A DNA stretch of 64,000 nucleotides, taken from NCBI RefSeq assembly GCF_030766935.1, contig NZ_JASERL010000011.1, forward strand, positions 186,001 through 250,000. The letters run 5' to 3'. Both the position numbers and the translations under genes were made by a program. This document shows, one piece after another, positions 58,601 through 64,000 of the stretch (within the stretch, counting starts at the first letter, position 1; each line of letters starts with the position of its first letter). Source of the stretch: Streptomyces sp. KL109B. Lineage in GTDB: Bacteria; Actinomycetota; Actinomycetes; Streptomycetales; Streptomycetaceae. Below the pieces are notes generated by a model. That model made no database searches. It saw nothing but the letters and a program-made list of their open reading frames with translations, and was not told the DNA's origin.

Positions 58601-59892
58601 CGGCCTTCCTCGGCTCGCGCGGGCGTGAACTCCAGGTGGAGGCGGGTGAGTCCGCGCAGGATGTACGTCGGTACGTAGTGGTAGCGGCGGGCGTCCGGCG
58701 GGCCGTGGTGTTCTTGTGAGATCCGGATGTCCTCGGTGCGGTCCAAGAGCCGCTCGACGGCCACCCTGGCCTCGGCACGGGCCAGGGGTGCGCCGGGGCA
58801 GGTGTGCGGGCCGCGGCCGAAGGCCAGGTGGCGGCGGACGCCGGGGCGTTCCACGTCGAAGGTGTCGGGGCTGTCGAACCATTCGGGGTCGCGGTTGGCC
58901 GCCCCGTTGAGGACCATCACGGTGGTGCCGGCCGGCAGGTCGACGCCGCCGAGAGTGACCGGCACCTTGGAGAGCCGGAAGTCGCCCTTGACCGGGGACT
59001 CGATACGCAGGCACTCCTCGACGAACGGGGCGATCAACTGGCGCTCGGCGCGCAGGCGTTGTTGCAGCTCCCGGTCCTCGCCGAGGATCTTCAGGGCGGT
59101 GCTCAGGAGTCGTACCGTCGTCTCCTGGCCCGCCGCGAACAGGTTCGCCGCCACCCGCACCGCGTCGGCGACCTCGGGCAGCGTGCCGTCGGGGAAGGTG
59201 GCGGTGGCCAGTCCCGTGAGCACGTCGGAGCGGGGCTCGCGGCGGCGTTCCTCGATGTAGCGGGTGAAGCGGCCGTAGAGGAACTCAAGGGGTGTGTGGC
59301 CGAGTTCCTCGTGCTCCGTGCTGCCGATGGCGCCCCGGCCGCGCGGGCGGCCCTGCAGCTCCTCGGCGAACTCCGCGCGGTCCTCCTCGGGAACGCCGAG
59401 CAGGTCGGCGATGACCAGGAGGGTGAAGGGCCCGGCGAACCCGCTGATGAACTCGCCCTCGCCCCCTGCGAGGAAGTCCTCGATCATGCCGTCGGCCAGC
59501 CGCCACATCGCCTCCTCGTTCTCCTTGAGGCGCTTGGGTGTGATCAGCCGCATGAGCAGCGCGCGATGGTCCGTGTGCACCGGCGGGTCGAGCGTGGGCA
59601 GCTGATCGCTCATCGGCAGCTCGTCGCGGTGCCGCTCGATCAGGCCGGAGACGTCGTCGCCCTCCAGGGGCACGGGGAAGCCGGGGAACGGGCCGGTGAC
59701 GGAGACGCACGCGGAGAACCGGTCGGTGTCGTTGTAGACCTCCACCGCCTCGTCGTAGCCGGTGACCATGACGACGTCGTGCCGCTTCTCGCGCTGCACG
59801 GGGCACTGCCCCCGCAAGGCCTCGAAGTACGGATACGGGTCGGCCACGACCTCCTCGTCGCTGAAGAGGTCGACCTCCTCCAGGTCCTTCAC
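58597..59892 (-). CDS. Cytochrome P450
   Basis: 431 residues. I-helix AAGQETT, EECLRIESP for the K helix, heme loop FGRGPHTCPGAPLARAE with axial Cys. PTLDPPVHTDHRALLMRLITPKRLKENE is the usual BC/C-helix region. A class I bacterial P450 with an adjacent ferredoxin, hydroxylating a hydrophobic pathway compound. 54 bases separate it from the TetR gene upstream on the same strand, with no palindrome in the gap, so transcription from site H may reach it. Confidence 0.93.
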   Translation of the reverse strand: MKDLEEVDLFSDEEVVADPYPYFEALRGQCPVQREKRHDVVMVTGYDEAVEVYNDTDRFSACVSVTGPFPGFPVPLEGDDVSGLIERHRDELPMSDQLPTLDPPVHTDHRALLMRLITPKRLKENEEAMWRLADGMIEDFLAGGEGEFISGFAGPFTLLVIADLLGVPEEDRAEFAEELQGRPRGRGAIGSTEHEELGHTPLEFLYGRFTRYIEERRREPRSDVLTGLATATFPDGTLPEVADAVRVAANLFAAGQETTVRLLSTALKILGEDRELQQRLRAERQLIAPFVEECLRIESPVKGDFRLSKVPVTLGGVDLPAGTTVMVLNGAANRDPEWFDSPDTFDVERPGVRRHLAFGRGPHTCPGAPLARAEARVAVERLLDRTEDIRISQEHHGPPDARRYHYVPTYILRGLTRLHLEFTPARAEEGR

Positions 59893-59946
59893 GGGTGTGC
59901 CCCTTTCACGCGCGCCGAGCGAGCTGTGCGGTACCGCCGCACGATA

Positions 59947-60651
59947 TCAACCATCTCCATTCCCGAGAAGCACGTTTCCGTCTTCGGGTGGACGCCGCTC
60001 GGCGATGAGTCCGTGCGCGAGCAGGTCCCACAGCGCCTCGGCGTCCGCGCCACGGCCGCGCACCGCCGTCCCGCCGAGGGTCAGGGCGAAGGAGTTGAAC
60101 ATGATGGCCTGCAGCATGGCCCCGGCCACCGCACGACGGTCCAGGTCCGCGCGGAGCACGCCGTCGGACGCCGCCTCGTCCAGGATCTCCTCGGTGAGCG
60201 CGAAGATCGGGGCGAAGGCGCGGGCGGCCTCCTTGGGGTCGTCGGTCAGCAGCTGCTGGGCGAACTCGGCCATCCCGAGGATCTCGACGGACCGCAGGGA
60301 GCTCGGCCTCGGGGACGGTCGGCACAGCCGGTGGTACTCCAAGGTGAAGCGGCGCAGCCGGCCGACGGCATCCGGCTCGTCGGCGATCGCCTCCCGCAGC
60401 CGCCCCGCGGTCTTGAACACCGACTCCTCGAGCAGGGCGAGGAGCAGTTCGTGCTTGCCCCCGAAGTTCTGGTAGAAGCTGCGCAGGGACTGCCCGGACT
60501 GCCGGACGACGTCCTGGACCGTGAAGTCCCTGCCCACCTCGCCCGCGAGCAGTTCGAGCGCGGCGTCGAGGAATCCCTGCACCCGCTTCTCGGCCCGCGC
60601 CCGCACCGGGTCCACGGTGCGGGCGACGGCCTGTTCACGCCAACTCGCCAT
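59947..60651 (-). CDS. TetR-family regulator, candidate master regulator 2
   Basis: 234 residues. The HTH reads FTVQDVVRQSGQSLRSFYQNFGGKHELLLALLEESV, nearly the same as in the protein at 37987, including the recognition helix QSLRSFYQ; both also share an N-terminal Arg-rich lead. It is the fourth gene of the unit starting at 62545 downstream of site H. Two paralogues with the same DNA-reading helix under the same palindrome suggest that they compete for or share one set of operators but sense different ligands. Confidence 0.9.
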   Translation of the reverse strand: MASWREQAVARTVDPVRARAEKRVQGFLDAALELLAGEVGRDFTVQDVVRQSGQSLRSFYQNFGGKHELLLALLEESVFKTAGRLREAIADEPDAVGRLRRFTLEYHRLCRPSPRPSSLRSVEILGMAEFAQQLLTDDPKEAARAFAPIFALTEEILDEAASDGVLRADLDRRAVAGAMLQAIMFNSFALTLGGTAVRGRGADAEALWDLLAHGLIAERRPPEDGNVLLGNGDG

Positions 60652-60657
60652 GCGGCG

Positions 60658-61281
60658 TCACGCCTTGAGGTCGTCGTCGAGTACCACGCCGAAGGTCCTG
60701 AACGCCATGGCGATCGTGTCGTACGCGCCGACGCTGAACACCACATCCATTAGCTGCCGCTCGTCGAGGACCTCCGAGAGCTCGCGCCAGGTGGTGTCGG
60801 CGATCCGCGCGTCGGCGATCAGTTCGTCCACGGCCCGCAGCAGGGCCCGCTCCGCACCGCTCAGAGCGTCCGTCAGCGGCCCCTGCGCGACGCCCGCGAT
60901 CTCCTCGTCCGTGAGGCCCGCCTCGTTCCGCGCGATCCACACGTGCTGCCGCCACTCGTACGTGGACTCACGGACGGCCGCGATCCGCAGGACGACTAGT
61001 TCACGCTGGCGTATGGAGAGGGCGGTGGCGAAGAGGAGGTGACCGTTGAACACGTTGAAGGCGTGGGTCAGTTCGGGATAGCGGGCGAGCACGCCGAGTG
61101 CGTTGAGGCCCTTGGGGCGGTCGGCGCCCTTCTCCGGTACCGGATGGCGCGGCCGCGGCGGGGTCAGGGCGGCCAGGGCGGCGTGCATCGCGCGGGGCCA
61201 CTGCCTTACGGGCAGCGGTGCGATGCGGGGCCGGATCGGTCCGGCATCGGAGGCGGTCCCGGCCTCAGGGGTGGTGGTCAC
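60658..61281 (-). CDS. Carboxymuconolactone decarboxylase-fold protein
   Basis: 207 residues, all helical. GHLLFATALSIRQRELVVLRIAAVRESTYEWRQHVWIARNEAGLTDEEI is the CMD/AhpD core, with Glu and His at the positions used for proton relay but without the CxxC of peroxidase members. GTG start overlaps the stop of the dehydrogenase upstream (GTGA). Likely a decarboxylase, lyase or hydrolase step; the substrate is unknown. Six bases separate it from the TetR gene. Confidence 0.85.
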   Translation of the reverse strand: MTTTPEAGTASDAGPIRPRIAPLPVRQWPRAMHAALAALTPPRPRHPVPEKGADRPKGLNALGVLARYPELTHAFNVFNGHLLFATALSIRQRELVVLRIAAVRESTYEWRQHVWIARNEAGLTDEEIAGVAQGPLTDALSGAERALLRAVDELIADARIADTTWRELSEVLDERQLMDVVFSVGAYDTIAMAFRTFGVVLDDDLKA

Positions 61282-62150
61282 GGCTCGCTCCTCTTGTTGG
61301 CTGCCTCGACGAACGGGGACACACGTGTGAAGTCGACGCCCGGCTCCGCGTCCGCGAACCGCCGCCACAGGGCACCCACGAGCGCGCCCACCTCGTCGGG
61401 CCCGCCCTGCTCGGCCACGGCCCCCAGGTACAGCGCGACGTCCTTGGCCATCAGGGAGTTGGCGAACCCCGAGTCGTAGCTGCCGGTGAGGACGTGGCGC
61501 GGGAACTTGTCCTCGGTCGCGCCGCTGCGGCCACTGGAGGCGTTCAGTACGTCCATCAGCACCGCCGCGTCCAGGCCCGCCGCCCTGCCGAAGGCCAGCG
61601 CCTCGCTCGTGGCGGCCAGCGCCGTCGCGGACAGGAAGTTGTTGGCGAGCTTCGCGGCCTGCGCGAGCCCCGGCCGCTCCCCCACTCTGCGGCGCCGCTC
61701 ACTGAGGTCGGCGAGCACTGGTTCGATCGCGGCGCAGACCTCGTCGGGCGCGGCGTAGATGACGGTCAGCGTGCGGGCGCGGGCGCCCGCGACACCGCCG
61801 GAGACGGGGGCGTCGGCGTGCCCGATGCCGTGCCGCGCGAGGAGGTCCGCGACGCGGCGCGCGGCGCTCACGCCGACCGTCGAGGTGTCCACCACGTGCG
61901 CGGTGCGACGCCCGGCCGTGTCGGCGATCTCGCGAGCGACCTTTTCGCTGGCGGTCCCGTCGGGCAGCGACAACACCACGACGTGTGCGCCGCGGGCGAC
62001 TTCGGCGATGTCCGGGCACATGTCCGCGCCGGCCGGGGTGCGTTCCGGGCCTGCCCTGTCGTGGGCGAGGACGCGGTGGCCGCGCTGCACGAGGTTCGCG
62101 GCGAGGGCGCCGCCCATGTTGCCGAGCCCGATGAATCCGACCGTCGCCAT
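61278..62150 (-). CDS. 3-Hydroxyisobutyrate dehydrogenase-like oxidoreductase
   Basis: 290 residues. MATVGFIGLGNMGGALAANLVQRGHRV Rossmann start, DAPVSGGVAGA substrate loop, catalytic Lys in AKLANNFLSATAL and the C-terminal KDVALYLGAVAEQ: a beta-hydroxyacid dehydrogenase. It oxidises a 3-hydroxy acid to a semialdehyde or keto acid with NAD(P)+. A second enzyme of the same family is encoded at 62729 on the other strand, across operators H and I. Overlaps the CMD-fold gene downstream by 4 bases. Confidence 0.92.
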   Translation of the reverse strand: MATVGFIGLGNMGGALAANLVQRGHRVLAHDRAGPERTPAGADMCPDIAEVARGAHVVVLSLPDGTASEKVAREIADTAGRRTAHVVDTSTVGVSAARRVADLLARHGIGHADAPVSGGVAGARARTLTVIYAAPDEVCAAIEPVLADLSERRRRVGERPGLAQAAKLANNFLSATALAATSEALAFGRAAGLDAAVLMDVLNASSGRSGATEDKFPRHVLTGSYDSGFANSLMAKDVALYLGAVAEQGGPDEVGALVGALWRRFADAEPGVDFTRVSPFVEAANKRSEP

Positions 62151-62152
62151 GG

Positions 62153-62545
62153 TCAGCCCTCGTCCCCGCCGGTGCGCGCGGCCTCGGTCTCGGTGAGGCA
62201 GCGGCGGGCGGCGTTCCCGGCGGGCATGCCGCAGTACGCGGCGATCTGGAAGGGCAGTTCGTCGAGTTCCTGCCGGGTCACGCCGGCGCGCGGCGCGGCG
62301 GTGGCGTGGGTGCGGAACTCCTCCATGCGTCCGAGCGCGGCGGTCATGGCGAGGACCAGCAGGCTGCGGTCGCGCGGGCGCAGCGCGCCGCCGCGGGCCC
62401 ACACGCCCCAGGCCGTCTCGGTGATGTAGTCCTGGAACTCGGCCACGGCGGGCCGTGCGGCACGGACGGCGGCGTCGACGTAGGCGTCACCGAGCACGGC
62501 CCTGCGCATGGCGCGGGCGTCCTTCGGTGGCTCGGGGTGGGCCAC
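62153..62545 (-). CDS. Carboxymuconolactone decarboxylase-family protein
   Basis: 130 residues, the normal length of 4-carboxymuconolactone decarboxylase. FQDYITETAWGVWARGGALRPRDRSLLVLAMTAALGRMEEFRTHA and the C-terminal QIAAYCGMPAGNAA are classical, with the catalytic Glu and His conserved. The GTG at 62545 has AGGAGG four bases upstream and is preferred to an in-frame ATG at 62575, which has none. First gene of the leftward unit controlled by site H. Confidence 0.88.
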   Translation of the reverse strand: MAHPEPPKDARAMRRAVLGDAYVDAAVRAARPAVAEFQDYITETAWGVWARGGALRPRDRSLLVLAMTAALGRMEEFRTHATAAPRAGVTRQELDELPFQIAAYCGMPAGNAARRCLTETEAARTGGDEG

Positions 62546-62593
62546 GGTGCCTCCTGGGACGGAGAGTTGGCGCATGTCTCATTTCCTGAATCA

Positions 62594-62608
62594 GAGAATA
62601 TGATTCTC
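62594..62608. promoter_or_regulatory. Regulon palindrome, site H
   Basis: GAGAATATGATTCTC, perfect 6-3-6 palindrome, centred 56 bp before the start of the leftward unit at 62545. Together with site I it lies in the 183-base divergent region. Confidence 0.8.
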
Positions 62609-62688
62609 CAGATCGCCGGGCAACAGGGCCACACCGGGCGGGTGTTGCGCAGAAAGTCGCAGCCGACACCTTCCGCACACCCCTTGGC

Positions 62689-62703
62689 GAGATTACAGTT
62701 CTC
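62689..62703. promoter_or_regulatory. Regulon palindrome, site I
   Basis: GAGATTACAGTTCTC, two deviations from the palindrome, centred 33 bp before the rightward gene at 62729. A weak copy is centred 22 bp further at 62718, overlapping the ribosome site. Confidence 0.68.
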
Positions 62704-62728
62704 GCGAAACGGAAGGGGTGTTCTTGCA

Positions 62729-63550
62729 ATGCGTGGATCACCCATGAAGCGGATCGGGTTCGCCGGTGCGGGGCGCATGGGGCTGCCCATGGTGCGCCGC
62801 CTGGTGACGGCCGGACACGAGGTGTGCGTCGTGGGCCGTACCGCGGCGCGCCGGACCGCGCTGGGCGAGGAAGGAGCGCTCGTCGCCGATTGCGTCGAGG
62901 ACGCGGCCGAGGGCGTCGACGCGTTCGTGCTCTGCGTCTTCACCGACCAGCAAGTACGGCAGGTGTGCTTCGGCAGCGGCCTGCTCGACGCGCTGCCGGC
63001 CGGCGCCGTGCTCGTCGTGCACACCACGGCGAGCCCGCACACCGTCAAGGAGATCGCCGAGCGGGGCATCGAGGTACTGGACGCGCCGGTCAGCGGTGGT
63101 CCGCACGACATCGCGGCCGGTCGGCTCACCGTCTTCGCGGGCGGCGAGAAGGCCACCGTGGAGCGGCTGCGGCCGGTGCTCGCCGCGTACGCCGACCCGG
63201 TGCTCGCGGTCGGCCCGGTGGGCGCCGGGCAGAGCGTGAAGCTGGTCAACAACGCCCTGTTCACCGCCCAGTTGGGGCTCGTCACGGAGGCTGCTCGACT
63301 CGGCCGCGGCCTCGGCGTGGACGAGGGCGTGCTGCTCACGGCGCTCGGTCACGGCAGCGCGGCGAGCCGGGCGCTGGCGGGGGCGGCGTCGCGAGGGTCG
63401 GCGGACCGGTTCATCGACGACGTACGGGAGTTCGTGGACAAGGACCTGGCCGTGGCCCGTGAGACCGCGGACGGGATCGGGGCGCGACTGGGCGCGCTGG
63501 CGGCGGCACACGCGGCACTGGATGACGCGGAGCCCTGCATCACCACCTGA
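62729..63550 (+). CDS. 3-Hydroxyisobutyrate dehydrogenase-like oxidoreductase
   Basis: 273 residues. MKRIGFAGAGRMGLPMVRRLVTAGHEV, DAPVSGGPHDIAAG, and the catalytic Lys in VKLVNNALFTAQLGL are present. ATG 62729 has GGAAGGGG about ten bases upstream; a second in-frame ATG at 62744 lacks spacing. It should oxidise a 3-hydroxy acid with NAD(P)+. Paralogue of the protein at 61278 but only moderately alike. Followed 18 bases later by a mycofactocin-type SDR. Confidence 0.9.
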   Translation: MRGSPMKRIGFAGAGRMGLPMVRRLVTAGHEVCVVGRTAARRTALGEEGALVADCVEDAAEGVDAFVLCVFTDQQVRQVCFGSGLLDALPAGAVLVVHTTASPHTVKEIAERGIEVLDAPVSGGPHDIAAGRLTVFAGGEKATVERLRPVLAAYADPVLAVGPVGAGQSVKLVNNALFTAQLGLVTEAARLGRGLGVDEGVLLTALGHGSAASRALAGAASRGSADRFIDDVREFVDKDLAVARETADGIGARLGALAAAHAALDDAEPCITT

Positions 63551-63568
63551 CGACAAGAGGAGAACGGC

Positions 63569-64000
63569 ATGGGGCGAGTCGAGGGCAAGGTCGCGTTCAT
63601 CACCGGCGCGGGCCGCGGCCAGGGCCGCAGTCACGCGGTGCGGCTCGCGGAGGAGGGCGCGGACATCGTGGCGATCGACCTGTGCCGCGACTACGAGACG
63701 GTCGACTATCCGATGGCCACGCCGGAGGACCTGAAGGAGACGGCGCGGCTCGTGGAGAAGGTGGGCCGCAAGGCGCTCGCGATCCAGGGCGACGTGCGCT
63801 CCATGGAGGCGATGCGGGACGCGGTGGACCGCACGGTGGCCGAGTTCGGCGGCATCGACATCGTCGTGGCCCAGGCCGGCATCGCGCCGCTGCTGGGCAG
63901 GCCGCCGCTGCAGGCGTGGTCCGACGCGGTCGACGTGGACCTGGTCGGCAGCATCAACGCGATCCAGGCCTGCCTGCCGCAGCTGCGCGAGGGCGCCTCG
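63569..64000 (+). CDS. Mycofactocin-type SDR, N-terminal part (cut by window edge)
   Basis: 144 residues visible. GKVAFITGAGRGQGRSHAVR then EGADIVAIDLCRDYE is the mycofactocin-coupled SDR signature, closely like the protein at 14240. AQAGIAP replaces the common NAGI. AAGAGGAG lies 6 bases before the ATG. Second gene of the unit led by site I. The active-site Tyr and C terminus lie beyond the window. Confidence 0.88.
   Translation, partial: MGRVEGKVAFITGAGRGQGRSHAVRLAEEGADIVAIDLCRDYETVDYPMATPEDLKETARLVEKVGRKALAIQGDVRSMEAMRDAVDRTVAEFGGIDIVVAQAGIAPLLGRPPLQAWSDAVDVDLVGSINAIQACLPQLREGAS

Noticed and set aside
59893..59946. Promoter for the second P450 unit
   Set aside because: No palindrome or convincing -35/-10 elements; read-through from the TetR gene is as likely.
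26851..62703. KstR or KstR2 steroid-regulon operators
   Set aside because: The repeated palindrome has 15-bp 6-3-6 geometry with GAGAAT halves, unlike the AAC-N2-GTT core of KstR or the CAAG/CTTG core of KstR2.
1..64000. CRISPR array, rRNA or intact tRNA genes, plasmid origin
   Set aside because: No regularly spaced direct repeats, no rRNA core sequences, no full cloverleaf and no iteron cluster were seen on reading the window.

Overview
The base composition (very high GC, strong third-position G/C bias), frequent GTG starts, start/stop overlaps of the GTGA and ATGA type, and the families present (F420-dependent luciferase-like enzymes, mycofactocin-type SDRs, MmyB-like XRE regulators, many TetR proteins) point to an actinomycete, most likely Streptomyces or a close relative. 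No rRNA gene, CRISPR array or intact tRNA gene was seen.

Positions 1-6434 look like ordinary accessory chromosome: the N-terminal part of a flavin-dependent halogenase (cut by the window edge), a Gln-type cupin, an SDR, two MmyB-like XRE regulators that converge and overlap by 12 bp, an aldo/keto reductase and a zinc alcohol dehydrogenase. At 6481-7253 there is a junction: a rho-independent terminator, then only the 3' half (anticodon loop to discriminator) of a tRNA-Pro(GGG) gene on the minus strand, fused directly to a decayed DDE transposase. This is what one end of an element integrated in a tRNA-Pro gene would look like, with the element lying to the right.

From 7425 to the right edge almost every gene is catabolic. 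7425-12757 holds an acyl-CoA dehydrogenase with its FadR regulator, a YtcJ-type amidohydrolase, a CaiB-like CoA transferase with permuted domain order and an extended enoyl-CoA hydratase. 12820-19428 is a tightly coupled minus-strand operon for a three-subunit molybdenum hydroxylase with a CoxG-like protein, a mycofactocin-type SDR, a P450 and its ferredoxin, facing a TetR gene across a 19-bp direct repeat. 20153-26828 is a six-gene overlapping operon (amidohydrolase, CoA ligase, split B12-dependent acyl-CoA mutase, F420 enzyme, CoA transferase). 26864-64000 holds further CoA ligases, enoyl-CoA hydratases, a two-subunit acyl-CoA dehydrogenase, a Rieske oxygenase, its likely reductase, a LuxE/LuxC-like acid reductase pair, an aldehyde dehydrogenase, a TauD-type dioxygenase, several SDRs, a thiolase, a second P450/ferredoxin pair, two CMD-fold proteins and two 3-hydroxyisobutyrate dehydrogenase-like enzymes.

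The most striking feature is a recurrent 15-bp palindrome, GAGAAT-N3-ATTCTC, at nine promoter positions between 26.8 and 62.7 kb (plus one weak copy), often with a poorer copy centred 22 bp away. It lies before nearly all transcription units of that section, including the two paralogous TetR genes at 37987 and 59947 that share a recognition helix. I infer one dispersed regulon that activates, hydroxylates and beta-oxidises a hydrophobic, probably alicyclic or branched acid or alcohol. Coverage of flavin, F420, mycofactocin, heme, Rieske iron, molybdenum and B12 chemistry resembles actinobacterial steroid or terpenoid catabolism, but ring-cleavage genes diagnostic of steroid degradation are not in the window and the substrate cannot be named from sequence alone.
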